NCBI RefSeq assembly: GCF_020990385.1
Contig: NZ_CP087598.1
Coordinates: 1,098,001-1,162,000 of the forward strand
Origin: Paracoccus sp. MA
Lineage (GTDB): Bacteria > Pseudomonadota > Alphaproteobacteria > Rhodobacterales > Rhodobacteraceae
DNA length: 64,000 bases
Reading direction: 5' to 3'
Shown here: piece by piece, positions 32,225 through 40,519 of the stretch
Numbering within the stretch: position 1 is the first letter of the stretch
Layout of the letters: each line of letters begins with the position of its first letter
The notes under the pieces: generated by a model
Databases searched by the model: none
The model's input: the letters and a program-made list of their open reading frames with translations, nothing else
What the model was told of the DNA's origin: nothing
Translations under genes and position numbers: made by a program

Positions 32225-32650
32225 ATGAACTTGGCACGCAACCTGATATCCGACGATGAGTGGACCTTCTTCGAGGGCTTCATTCGTGCCGTCCGGCACC
32301 CTAACGGGCGGAAACCTGCGGACCATCGTCTTGTTCTGAATGGTATATTCTGGATCGCAAGGACTGGTGCGCCATGGCGCGATCTGCCCGAAGAGTTTGG
32401 CAAGTGGTCCTCGGTCTACCGTCAGTTCCGCCGCTGGACTTTGGCGGGACTGTGGGAGGATATCCTGGATGCGCTGAACCACGCTGGGATCGCGCCAGAC
32501 AAGCTCCAGATGGTTGATAGCACTGTGATCCGCGCCCATCATCATGCGGCGGGCGCAAAAGGGGGACTCCGAAAGAGGCTCTTGGCCGTTCGAGAGGTGG
32601 CTTCTCGACCAAGATCCATCTCCGCGTCAACGGCGCAGGCCTCCCGATGA
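32225..32650 (+). CDS. IS5-family transposase, N-terminal frame (ORF A)
   Basis: N-terminal part of a DDE transposase (DUF4096-type start: LISDDEWTFFEGFIRAV, then GIFWIARTGAPWRDLPEEFGKW). The first catalytic Asp lies in MVDSTVIRAHHHAAG. Beyond GAKGG the zero frame loses similarity, while the -1 frame continues with the expected RGGFSTKIH sequence. Expression of the whole enzyme therefore needs a -1 frameshift at the GCAAAAGGGGG run, as in the IS427 group. Confidence 0.88.
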   Translation: MNLARNLISDDEWTFFEGFIRAVRHPNGRKPADHRLVLNGIFWIARTGAPWRDLPEEFGKWSSVYRQFRRWTLAGLWEDILDALNHAGIAPDKLQMVDSTVIRAHHHAAGAKGGLRKRLLAVREVASRPRSISASTAQASR

Positions 32651-33006
32651 GGACCGAGATCACGCCGGGGCAGGATTCCGACTACACCGGCTATGATATG
32701 GTGATGGCCGACAACCTGCCGCAACCAGCAGTTCTGGTCGCCGACAGGGGCTATGACTCTGATAAAATTCGGGAAGACATCGAGAGCCGCAACGCCCTGC
32801 CCATGATACCGATGCGAAGGAACCGAAGGGTGCGCAAGGCTGTCGACATGACCATCTACACCCTGCGCAACATGGTCGAGCGCTGCTTCAACAAGCTGAA
32901 AAATAGCCGCCGCCTTGCAACCCGCTACGACAAAACCGCCGAAAGCTTCCTTGGCTTCGTCGACGTCGCCTGCATCAGGCTCTGGCTCCGCCATTTGTCA
33001 ACATGA
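32647..33006 (+). CDS. IS5-family transposase, C-terminal frame (ORF B)
   Basis: Carries the second catalytic Asp (LVADRGYDSD) and the catalytic Glu (NMVERCFNKLK) of the DDE triad, plus the usual RLATRYDKTAESF end. The frame is open upstream past the ATG at 32,647 and joins ORF A near 32,565. It is followed at once by the right inverted repeat. Confidence 0.88.
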   Translation: MRTEITPGQDSDYTGYDMVMADNLPQPAVLVADRGYDSDKIREDIESRNALPMIPMRRNRRVRKAVDMTIYTLRNMVERCFNKLKNSRRLATRYDKTAESFLGFVDVACIRLWLRHLST

Positions 33007-33046
33007 CCTAAGACTCCTCACATCAATAGATGGGACGAAAAAGTCT

Positions 33047-33111
33047 AGTCGAAAGGGCTGTCCCGGCTCTGATCTTGCTGACGCAGATCAGCCCGGTCCA
33101 CCCTTTCGACT
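33047..33111. repeat. Nested inverted repeat, right copy
   Basis: Outer arms AGTCGAAAGGG (33,047) and CCCTTTCGACT (33,101) pair perfectly and enclose the inverted inner hairpin with loop TGCTGACGC. The outer arms differ in sequence from the left copy but remain complementary. Confidence 0.75.
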
Positions 33112-33204
33112 GCCTTTTCCTCCGCTATACCCCTATATACCCGCGCCAGTTGCCCTGGCCTCGCCGCGCCCCGCCCGGCCCGCCCGCGCTACGCTGCCCC
33201 CATC

Positions 33205-33549
33205 ATGCAGCACACCGACCCCCCCGCTCTCGACGCCCCGGTCATCCGGCTTCAGCTGTCCCCGCACCTGCCTGCCGCCGTCCTCCAGCGCCGCCTCCAG
33301 GGCCTCCCTGCTGCCCGCTTGGCCGCCGACATTGGTGTGCCCATGGGCGGCTCTGCAGGGCTGTCCGCGTCACTGGGCGACGCTCATGCATCAGCCGCTG
33401 ATCTCTCCGATCTCCGCGCCTCCGGTGGCCTTTCCGCCGCCCGCATCCGCCCCTGCCTGTGCTGCTCCCGCCCCATCATTTCCGCGCACTCTGGCGTCCG
33501 CATGTGCCGCCCCTGTCGCCGCGGTGACATCGACTGGCGGATCCGCTGA
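33205..33549 (+). CDS. Zinc-ribbon-like small phage protein
   Basis: A 114-residue protein. The N-terminal two thirds are Leu/Ala-rich and helical (RLQLSPHLPAAVLQRRLQG, LPAARLAADIGV). The C-terminus holds CLCCSRPIISAH...CRPC, two CxxC knuckles about 14 residues apart, a zinc-ribbon pattern. It is the first rightward gene of the late region, and its TGA overlaps the next ATG by one base. A transcription regulator or small virion factor are both possible. Confidence 0.6.
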   Translation: MQHTDPPALDAPVIRLQLSPHLPAAVLQRRLQGLPAARLAADIGVPMGGSAGLSASLGDAHASAADLSDLRASGGLSAARIRPCLCCSRPIISAHSGVRMCRPCRRGDIDWRIR

Positions 33550-34205
33550 TGGCGACCGTCCGCATTGATACCGGGGCGCTCGAACGCCGCCTCCGCGTGG
33601 CTCCCAGCAAAATCAAAAGGGTCGCTCGGAACAGCCTGAACGACACTGCGAAGGAACTGAGGGCGGCAACTCCCGACATCATGAAGAGGGTCATCGACCG
33701 GCCCACGCCCTTCACGTCGAAGCCGTCCGCGGTGCTCTATAAAGCGGCATCGTATGAAGATCTGACCTCCTCATTGCGTTTCAATCGGATCCAGGCGCGC
33801 TACCTGGGGCCGGGGGAGTTCGGGGAGCGCGCGGAGCGGATCCACACCCCAATCCACGCGCGCGTCAAAGAAGCGAAATTCGGCAACCTGGGCAAGAAAT
33901 GGCGGTGGTCACCGGCGGAGCGGGCGAAGCTGCTTGCCGCTAAGCACGTCATACCCGGCAAGAGGACCGCCACGAGGGAGATCGGGCAGTATTTCTTCGG
34001 CCGACCCCGCGGAGCCTACACGAAAGCCGGGCTTTTCCACAGGCCCAAGGACCCGTCAAAACCGCTGCAGCGGCTCACCGTCTTCACGCAGACGCGCCGC
34101 TATCGGGAAATATTCGGGATCCGCAAAGAGTGGCGCCGCCTCGGCGGCCCGATGCTCGAGCGGCATCTGCAGATCCAGGCTAACCACCCCGCCAACCGGC
34201 TTTGA
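33549..34205 (+). CDS. Prophage minor tail protein Z-like (gpZ family)
   Basis: A 218-residue basic protein. The N-terminal ALERRLRVAPSKIKRVARNSLNDTAKELRAATPDIMKRVIDRPTPF resembles the start of gpZ-type tail completion proteins (helical, with the RPTPF turn); only part is quoted in sequence order. It is one base overlapped with the zinc-ribbon gene. It lies upstream of the terminase rather than among tail genes, which is unusual. Confidence 0.55.
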   Translation: MATVRIDTGALERRLRVAPSKIKRVARNSLNDTAKELRAATPDIMKRVIDRPTPFTSKPSAVLYKAASYEDLTSSLRFNRIQARYLGPGEFGERAERIHTPIHARVKEAKFGNLGKKWRWSPAERAKLLAAKHVIPGKRTATREIGQYFFGRPRGAYTKAGLFHRPKDPSKPLQRLTVFTQTRRYREIFGIRKEWRRLGGPMLERHLQIQANHPANRL

Positions 34206-34259
34206 TTTCGCAGCCCGGCTATATAGTCTGTGACGGACACTGCCATGTGAGTAAATCCG

Positions 34260-35084
34260 ATGCATCCGCCCGAGCGAATCCCGACACCCATTATCGGCCT
34301 TCTGAGTCAGATATTTCCCGACCGTTACACCGTGGCAGGCCTCACGTCGCTATTTCAGATGTCAGGCGCTCCTGATCCAGTGCCTGAGGGCAGTAAATCC
34401 GTGAAGGTGCAGTCGTGGCTTCGCCAGACGAACCAGCTTACCTCGGAGCCGCTCAGGGTGCTCGGCGCGATCCTTGATGATTTCTTTTCGATGGAGGTCG
34501 AGAACCGGTCTTACTGGTCTGGTGAGAGCGAACAGGTCCAGAAGCTGGATGCCGAAAAGCAGCGGGTCCGCGAGGCCTTGTCCGCCAATGGTCTGACATT
34601 CATTCCCGGCGGCACGATCACCAAGGGCGGGGCCGTGCCGACACTATCGCTCGATGAGAACGTGAAGAAGCACGGCCTCGCTTCGGTCGATATCGAGATC
34701 AAGCGTGCTTTCACGATGATCGAGCAGGATCCTCATCAGGCCGCGCAATATGCGGGGAATGTCCTGGAGGCCACGTTGAAGGCCTACCTCGATCATAAGA
34801 AGGTCACCTATAAGAGCGGCGACACCCTGGGTGACCTATGGAAGCTCTCGGCGGAACAGATTGGGCTTCGGGCAGCGGACTGGGACAACAAAGACCTGAA
34901 GAAGATCGCATCGGGATTGCACAGCATCGTCGACGGAATCGCGCACCTCAGGAACAATAAGAGCGGCGCTCATGGTCGGTCGGAGGAGCAGCGGCAGAAC
35001 ATCACCATCAAGCCGCGCCATGCCCGACTGGCCATCCACTCCGCGCATACCGTTGCCGCTTATGTCCTGGAACTGATCGAGTAG
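34260..35084 (+). CDS. Abortive-infection protein with Abi_C domain
   Basis: A 274-residue protein. The C-terminal ~110 residues (AGNVLEATLKAYLDHK, DLWKLSAEQIGL, IASGLHSIVDGIAHLRNNK, SGAHGR) match the abortive-infection C-terminal domain. In this HEPN-related domain the R/N...H elements are probably functional. The N-terminal part is unassigned. It lies between the gpZ-like gene and small terminase as an extra gene with its own 54-base leader, typical of a lysogenic conversion (moron) gene. It probably acts against superinfecting phages. Confidence 0.75.
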   Translation: MHPPERIPTPIIGLLSQIFPDRYTVAGLTSLFQMSGAPDPVPEGSKSVKVQSWLRQTNQLTSEPLRVLGAILDDFFSMEVENRSYWSGESEQVQKLDAEKQRVREALSANGLTFIPGGTITKGGAVPTLSLDENVKKHGLASVDIEIKRAFTMIEQDPHQAAQYAGNVLEATLKAYLDHKKVTYKSGDTLGDLWKLSAEQIGLRAADWDNKDLKKIASGLHSIVDGIAHLRNNKSGAHGRSEEQRQNITIKPRHARLAIHSAHTVAAYVLELIE

Positions 35085-35155
35085 CATCAGGCCACCGCGC
35101 CGGGGGTCTCGGAGCTCGGATATCATGGAGGAGACCCAGCCAAAGGAGTCCCACC

Positions 35156-35338
35156 ATGGACCGTTTCATTGAGATCTGCTTCGCGACCTTTCTGCTATGC
35201 ATCGCTATCTGTGCAGTCGTCGTGACGTTATCTGTGGTTCCGGCGCTCGCGCCAGCATTTGCTCGCGATGTCGCGGAGCTTGTTGGCTCCATTTCCGCGA
35301 CCACAGAGCCTGCTGCATGCCTGTCGCCCCGGCCATAA
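35156..35338 (+). CDS. Small single-pass membrane protein
   Basis: 60 residues with one long hydrophobic helix (FATFLLCIAICAVVVTLSVV) and a short tail. AAGGAG is 8 bases before the ATG, a convincing site for so small a gene. It follows the Abi_C gene by 71 bases and could be part of that cargo or a membrane-acting toxin; this is only context. Confidence 0.55.
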   Translation: MDRFIEICFATFLLCIAICAVVVTLSVVPALAPAFARDVAELVGSISATTEPAACLSPRP

Positions 35339-35344
35339 TTGGCC

Positions 35345-35381
35345 CGTAAGATACCAAAATTCCTGGAAATTTTTACGGGTC
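35345..35381. promoter_or_regulatory. Inverted repeat upstream of the small terminase gene (possible cos or operator)
   Basis: CCCGTAA and TTACGGG flank a near-palindromic centre AAAATTCCTGGAAATTTT. It lies about 100 bases before the small terminase gene, where lambda-type phages keep cos. A terminator or promoter element is equally possible. Confidence 0.35.
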
Positions 35382-35476
35382 CTCCCAGGGGGCATAGGGG
35401 TATTGAGGTGGTTTTGCCCAGGTCACTTTGTTTCCACCTGTGAATCGAAAAATTTTGGTTTGTTTGGAGCACGAAA

Positions 35477-36121
35477 ATGGCGAGACAGCCCACGCGCCAG
35501 CGCAATCCCGACGGCCAAACGAAGGTCGTCACCGTTTTGCCGGACGGCACTATGACAGTGCGCGATGCGGCCGATGCGATCGGTATCACCGCACAGACGA
35601 TCAGGAACTGGATCGAGGCTGGCGCTCCACACATCGCCGGCGGACAGGGCCGAACGAATCCGGCCAGGGTCCGCATCAGGGATCTGATTGCGTGGCGCGA
35701 GGCGCAGGCGCTCGAAGAAGCCGGGCTGGCGGACGGCGAGACGTATCACGAGGGACGAGCTAAAGCGATGGACTGGCACTACCGCGCGATCAAGAGGCGC
35801 GCCGATGCGTGCCGGGAAATCGGGACGCTCATCCCGGTCGACCTGATTGCCGATGTCTGGGACGACCAGAACCAGCGCGTCCGCTCGTCCCTGATGCCAA
35901 TCGGATCCCGCCTGTCCATCACTGTGGCCGCTGAAACGGACCCGGCCGCTGTCAAGCGCATGATCGACGACGAGATCTCCGCCGCGATGACGACCATCTC
36001 ATCTGCAGCTGCGGCAATCGAGAAGGCCGGCGGCAATCCGCACGCATCGATACACGACCACCTGGATCTTGATGACGACGATCCGGTTGACGGCGAGGAC
36101 GACTATGACGACGATGCTTGA
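35477..36121 (+). CDS. terS: Terminase small subunit (Nu1-like)
   Basis: A 214-residue DNA-recognition subunit of the packaging motor. The N-terminal winged-helix/MerR-like motif (TVRDAADAIGITAQTIRNWIE, part quoted) is followed by ARVRIRDLIAWREA, a coiled-coil region and a very acidic C-terminal tail (DDDDP, DDYDDDA), as expected for contact with the large subunit. Its end overlaps the large terminase start. Confidence 0.82.
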   Translation: MARQPTRQRNPDGQTKVVTVLPDGTMTVRDAADAIGITAQTIRNWIEAGAPHIAGGQGRTNPARVRIRDLIAWREAQALEEAGLADGETYHEGRAKAMDWHYRAIKRRADACREIGTLIPVDLIADVWDDQNQRVRSSLMPIGSRLSITVAAETDPAAVKRMIDDEISAAMTTISSAAAAIEKAGGNPHASIHDHLDLDDDDPVDGEDDYDDDA

Positions 36122-38210
36122 CCTGGTCGCCCCGGCTGACATCCTCCGTCGCGCCATTGCCGCAAAATGCGCTCGCGCTTACCAGCCTCCGCCCAGGCTC
36201 ACGGCGGACGAATGGGCGGATGAATACCGTATTGTTCCCACGGAGTCCTCAGCCATCCCGGGTCGCTGGAAGACCTCGAACTTCGAGATCGGTCGCGGAC
36301 CGATGCGCGCAATATCTGATCCGTCAATCCGTGCCATCATCGTGATGGCCGGCGCACAGCTAATGAAGACCACATCCCTGGAAACGGCTGTCGGCTACCA
36401 CATGCATCTCGACCCGTGCCCCATGCTTTTCTACTCATCCGGGCAGGATACGATCGACACGACGGTCACGCAAAAGATCGATCCGATGATCGTAAATACG
36501 CCGGAATTGGCTGCCCTTTGGGGCGGTGCCAAGGCCCTTGAAACGAAGAACGAACGGTTCACAAAGGGGCTCAAACGGTTCGCTGGCGGGTTCTTGGAGC
36601 TCATGACGATCGGCAGCACCGCGAATCTGCGCAACAGGTCCGCGAAAGTCGTCCTCGTCGACGAACTCGACGACTGCGCCGAGACCGTCGATGGCGATCC
36701 GGTCGCCCTGGCGTCGTCGCGCGCAACCCAGTTCAAGGGTCGCGAAAAGCTTGTCCTAGTCAGCACTCCAACTATCCGCGGTAAATCGCGGATCGAACTG
36801 GAGTATCAGAAGAGCGACATGCGGAAGCCGTATATCGCATGCCCATGCTGCGGCGAGATGGACTACCTGAAATGGAAGCGGGTGAAATTCAAGGACGCGG
36901 AAGGCCGGATTCGTCCGGAGATCGCACATTATGAATGCGAGCATTGCGAACAGCCCTGGGCTGAGGCGGATAGAATCCGCCTGCTGACGACGAAAGGCGC
37001 GATCGTCTGGCGCCAGACAAAGCCGTTCGAATGCTGTGGCGAACTCCAGTCCCCAGAGACCGAGCGGCTGTGGAATGGCGAGGGGCGCGCTATGTGCAAG
37101 CATTGTGGCCGTCGCGCTGTCCCCGTTACGCGCGCGGGTTTCTGGGGGTGGATCGGATACAATCCCGGGTGGTCCCTGGAGGCCGTTGTCCGTGATTTTC
37201 TCGATTGCCAGGGCGACAAGGCAAAGCTGAAGACCTTCGTCAACAACCGCCTGGGCGAGAGCTGGGAGGAGCACGAGGACCAGCTCGCCGAGGTTGACCC
37301 TACGCAATTCGCGGCGCGGGTCGAGCCAGCCTGGGATCTCCTTCCTGCCGGTGCCCTCGTGATCGTCGCCGGCGTCGATGTCCAGCCGATGGGCAGCCGT
37401 GGAAACGGGCGACTGGAATGTGAGATCGTTGCGTTTGGCCAGGGCGATGAGACGTGGTCCGTGGCATATCACGTCATCCCTGGCGACCCCACCGAGGGCG
37501 GCGCATGGGCGGTTCTCGATGATATTCTACTGAAGGAGTATCGAACGGAGGATGGTCGCACTATCCGAGCCCAGGCCGCATGCATCGACACCGGCGGGGA
37601 TAATGGCGGAGGCGACGGTAGCATCATTGACGCCGTGACCGCCTTCGCTGGCGCTCGCACCCGCCGCCGCATCTGGGCCGTTAAGGGCGCATCAGAGGCG
37701 ACCCACAGGCAGCCGATCTGGACGGCGTCCGCGCCAACGATCAGGAATGGAGCGAAGCTCCATCTCGTTGGCGTCCAGGCGGCCAAGGACTGGGTGGCGA
37801 CCTGCGTGTCGAAGACGCAGCCCGGCCCAGGCTTTATGCACGTCCCCGCGGACAGGCCGGCAGCATGGTTCGAACAGGTCACAAACGAAAAGCGGTCATA
37901 CAGCTACGACAAGTCCGGCCGTCGGAAATCGCGCTGGAAGCCACGTTACGACGGGGCTCGGACCGAAGCGTTGGACGCGAGGGTCTATGCCAAGGCGGCT
38001 TGGGAGGGCTTGAAACTCGCCGTCCCTGGTATTGCTCGCCGCGTCCAGTCCGCACCGGCCGCCGCGATCCCGGCTCCGCAGCCATCCGCAGGTGGTGATG
38101 ACCAGCCTATAGTTACCGGCGCAGCACCCGCGCAGGCAGCCCCGATCCGGCCCCGCAAAAAGATCGTCCGGAAGTCTTCAGCAGCGGCAAAGGCTTTTTG
38201 GGGCCGCTGA
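36105..38210 (+). CDS. terL: Terminase large subunit, GpA family
   Basis: A 701-residue ATPase/nuclease that cuts and translocates phage DNA into proheads. It shows a conserved N-terminal TADEWADEYRIVP, an ATPase core around MAGAQLMKTTSLE and the Walker B-like VVLVDELDDC, zinc-type cysteine clusters (CPCCGEMDYL, CEHCEQPW) and a C-terminal nuclease domain with GVDVQ. ATG at 36,105 has GAGGA 6 bases upstream; ATG 36,114 is possible. The GpA type in lambda cuts at cos. Confidence 0.93.
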   Translation: MTTMLDLVAPADILRRAIAAKCARAYQPPPRLTADEWADEYRIVPTESSAIPGRWKTSNFEIGRGPMRAISDPSIRAIIVMAGAQLMKTTSLETAVGYHMHLDPCPMLFYSSGQDTIDTTVTQKIDPMIVNTPELAALWGGAKALETKNERFTKGLKRFAGGFLELMTIGSTANLRNRSAKVVLVDELDDCAETVDGDPVALASSRATQFKGREKLVLVSTPTIRGKSRIELEYQKSDMRKPYIACPCCGEMDYLKWKRVKFKDAEGRIRPEIAHYECEHCEQPWAEADRIRLLTTKGAIVWRQTKPFECCGELQSPETERLWNGEGRAMCKHCGRRAVPVTRAGFWGWIGYNPGWSLEAVVRDFLDCQGDKAKLKTFVNNRLGESWEEHEDQLAEVDPTQFAARVEPAWDLLPAGALVIVAGVDVQPMGSRGNGRLECEIVAFGQGDETWSVAYHVIPGDPTEGGAWAVLDDILLKEYRTEDGRTIRAQAACIDTGGDNGGGDGSIIDAVTAFAGARTRRRIWAVKGASEATHRQPIWTASAPTIRNGAKLHLVGVQAAKDWVATCVSKTQPGPGFMHVPADRPAAWFEQVTNEKRSYSYDKSGRRKSRWKPRYDGARTEALDARVYAKAAWEGLKLAVPGIARRVQSAPAAAIPAPQPSAGGDDQPIVTGAAPAQAAPIRPRKKIVRKSSAAAKAFWGR

Positions 38211-38219
38211 TCCATCACC

Positions 38220-38990
38220 TCAGCCATCATTCGACGATGAGCATCTCTTCTTGCTCATTCGCTGGCATATCCGATTCATCGCTCCGAGCGACTGGACGAC
38301 GAATGGAACCCGCTCACCATCGTGCCGCGACATGTCAGAGGCAGCCCAGAGAAGGCCGAGAGTGATGACGCCATGATACCGGAGCTGGCGCTCCAGCGCC
38401 TCCGGCGTCATGGATGGGGCCCCCTCTTTTCCGGCATACAGCGCCTGATTTCGGAAATCAGCTTTCCGTTCCAGTGCTCGGACCATTTCAATGTCGCCAG
38501 GATAGGTTGACATGAACGCGCCCTCGGCGGCGTCTGGATCAGTATCCCCCTCATCCTTGTTATAGGAGATCAGCCCCAAATTCAGGTGCCGATACTGAAA
38601 CTCCCCCTCAATCTTCACTCGCGCGAACAGGTCATCCTTTTTTGGGTGATACGTAAAGCTGATACCGGCGCGCCCAGCCTCGTCAGCGATCATGCTCGCA
38701 AACTCTGACACCACCGCCTTATGCTTGTGATCGCGTGGGCTGATATCTTTCGCCAGATCCTTGTATCCATGCGCGCGAGCTGACCAAAGGAATGCGGCCA
38801 CGGCTTCTTCCGTCGAGTGGGATGCGCAGAAGTATGAGACCGTCGGGACGTGTTTTACGGCCTCTGCCCTGATCAGGAAATTCCAAGCATTGATGCCGCA
38901 ATACAGCGCCCTACCGGTCAAGCGCGCCCTGACCTGATCGTGGATACAGCGCCCTGCAGGCGCATTTGTCAGCTGCTCGATGATAGACAA
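38220..38990 (-). CDS. Leftward cargo gene, possible AbiV/HEPN-like protein
   Basis: A 256-residue protein on the opposite strand to all neighbours. The segment ALYCGINAWNFLIRAEAV, then SHSTEEAVAAFLWSARAHGY and PRDHKHKAVVSEFASMIADEA, has the helical, E-E-A and RDHKHK pattern seen in AbiV-type abortive-infection and HEPN-like proteins. It sits between the large terminase and the primase-like gene with its own upstream region, so it behaves like a moron. The family call is tentative; the gene itself is secure. Confidence 0.6.
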   Translation of the reverse strand: MSIIEQLTNAPAGRCIHDQVRARLTGRALYCGINAWNFLIRAEAVKHVPTVSYFCASHSTEEAVAAFLWSARAHGYKDLAKDISPRDHKHKAVVSEFASMIADEAGRAGISFTYHPKKDDLFARVKIEGEFQYRHLNLGLISYNKDEGDTDPDAAEGAFMSTYPGDIEMVRALERKADFRNQALYAGKEGAPSMTPEALERQLRYHGVITLGLLWAASDMSRHDGERVPFVVQSLGAMNRICQRMSKKRCSSSNDG

Positions 38991-39105
38991 AACCCGCTCC
39001 GGTTACCTGTGTTCGGACCTTATCCACCATAACCACGTTCACGCTTCAGCTTCATTGAAAAAAGTTTGTTGAGAAAACGAGCCGGGAAAACCCAGCAATA
39101 TCAGG

Positions 39106-39139
39106 GCCGCCGGATATTATTCCGGCGGTCATAATTTTT
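39106..39139 (+). terminator. Hairpin in the 38,991-39,248 spacer
   Basis: CCGCCGGA pairs with TCCGGCGG around TATTAT and is followed by TCATAATTTTT, an intrinsic-terminator form on the plus strand. It could limit read-through from terminase into the primase-like gene or shield the leftward moron. Confidence 0.5.
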
Positions 39140-39248
39140 CGCATCCAGAAAATCCGGATAACTCGTTGTTCCCTTTTACAAAAAGCGGAGTCATGATGAT
39201 TCGTGAAGGGCTAGAACGGCCATCAGAAACGCAACAAGGATGACCGAC

Positions 39249-40400
39249 ATGACCCGCAGAATTGACCCGACCGACATCACCACGCGCGACCCGGCGCCGG
39301 CCTTGATCGCCCTTGGCTGGACGCTCAGCGCGCCCAAATCGAACCGCTGGTCCTCCCCTGGGCGGAAGGACCTGAGCGTCTTCGCCGGGCGGGGCGGCGA
39401 TTGGCTGATCAAGGATTTCGGGACCGGTAAGACTGGAAACCTCATCATCTTTATCCGTGCCCTCGAACCTTCCCTCTCTTTTCCCGCCGCTTTGATCCGC
39501 GCCGACGATCTGCTGCGCACCCCCGCCACCAAACCCACCACCACCGCCGCTGACACCGCCATCAACTTCGACGACGACACCTCCCCTGCCTCCATTCCTT
39601 CTCTTTCCAAGAATCCACCTTCCGCCGCCGCGGCGGCTCTCAAAAGGGCTGTCGCAGACAGCTCTCAGCAGATCGGGCACCTGACCCCTGATCAGGTCCA
39701 TCAGAAATATGTCGCCGGGGCGGAGATCTGGCACCCGGGCTTCTCCATTCCGCCCGCGTTCCGCGACGCCGGGATCACGCACATCGGCGCAAAATTCGCC
39801 GAGTCATTCTCCGTCTCAAGCGAGGACTCCGCACGCATCCCCGAGATCCTCCTTCGGGACGACGGCCAGCCCGAGCTTGTCGGATACGAAACTCGCCGTG
39901 AGAATGGCCGCGTCTACAAGCTCCGCGGTGGCCGCGCAGGCATCTCGATCACGTGCGGTCTGCATCTCGCGACGAGCGTCGTTATTGTCGACAGTCTGCC
40001 CGACGCCCTGGCGCATGACCTGATCAATCCGCAGGACCCCCTGCGCGGCTATATCGCGGTCAGCTCCGGCGCTGAGGAGACCGCCGCGCGGCTGATCCGC
40101 GGCTTGATCGAAACCGGCGTTCCGATCGCCCGAGTCATCATCAGCACCGCGAACGCGGCCCCCGGCATGCTCACGGCGCACAAGATCATGTCCCGGCTCG
40201 ACCAGATCGAGGGTCTTTACCTGCGTTACGAGCCCCCTGGCGGCGGACTGCGGACGCACACTGATGTGCTCCGCGAGGTGCTGGTGTCGACCGCACTCAA
40301 GCCGGTCCGTATCCGCGAGGACATCGAGCGCCGCATTGCTGCCGATGCCTACCGCCATCCGGGGGAATATCGCCCCGAAACCGCCTACGCGGCAGAGTAA
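39249..40400 (+). CDS. TOPRIM-domain primase-like protein
   Basis: A 383-residue protein. The N-terminus has the primase-type WSSPGRKDLSVFAGRGGDWLIKDFGTG (quoted in part), resembling a zinc-finger domain without its cysteines. The C-terminal half holds a TOPRIM core, VVIVDSLPDALAHDL then VIISTANAAPG. Such proteins prime phage DNA or act with RepA-type helicases. ATG at 39,249 is preferred over 39,240 because AAGGA precedes it by 8 bases. It sits inside the packaging module, away from the helicase gene at 56,682. Confidence 0.7.
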   Translation: MTRRIDPTDITTRDPAPALIALGWTLSAPKSNRWSSPGRKDLSVFAGRGGDWLIKDFGTGKTGNLIIFIRALEPSLSFPAALIRADDLLRTPATKPTTTAADTAINFDDDTSPASIPSLSKNPPSAAAAALKRAVADSSQQIGHLTPDQVHQKYVAGAEIWHPGFSIPPAFRDAGITHIGAKFAESFSVSSEDSARIPEILLRDDGQPELVGYETRRENGRVYKLRGGRAGISITCGLHLATSVVIVDSLPDALAHDLINPQDPLRGYIAVSSGAEETAARLIRGLIETGVPIARVIISTANAAPGMLTAHKIMSRLDQIEGLYLRYEPPGGGLRTHTDVLREVLVSTALKPVRIREDIERRIAADAYRHPGEYRPETAYAAE

Positions 40401-40519
40401 TCCGCGAGCTGGAGCTCGATGACGAGGCAGAGCTGCGCGAGGCCTGCCTCGCCAGCCGCATCCCGCTCCCGCTCCGCGCACCGCGCCTCCCTTTTAATTT
40501 GCCCCGTAGAATCTGGGGC

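Larger units (their letters stand above)
32158..33008 (+). mobile_element. IS5-family insertion sequence (IS427-like), 851 bp
   Basis: Terminal inverted repeats begin GGTCGTGTTGACAAAAGG at the left and GGTCATGTTGACAAATGG at the right (reverse complement), with two mismatches. A TA dinucleotide is present at both outer edges, the expected target duplication. The transposase is in two frames. The IS split a region between two inverted 41-bp repeats of the prophage. Confidence 0.9.
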
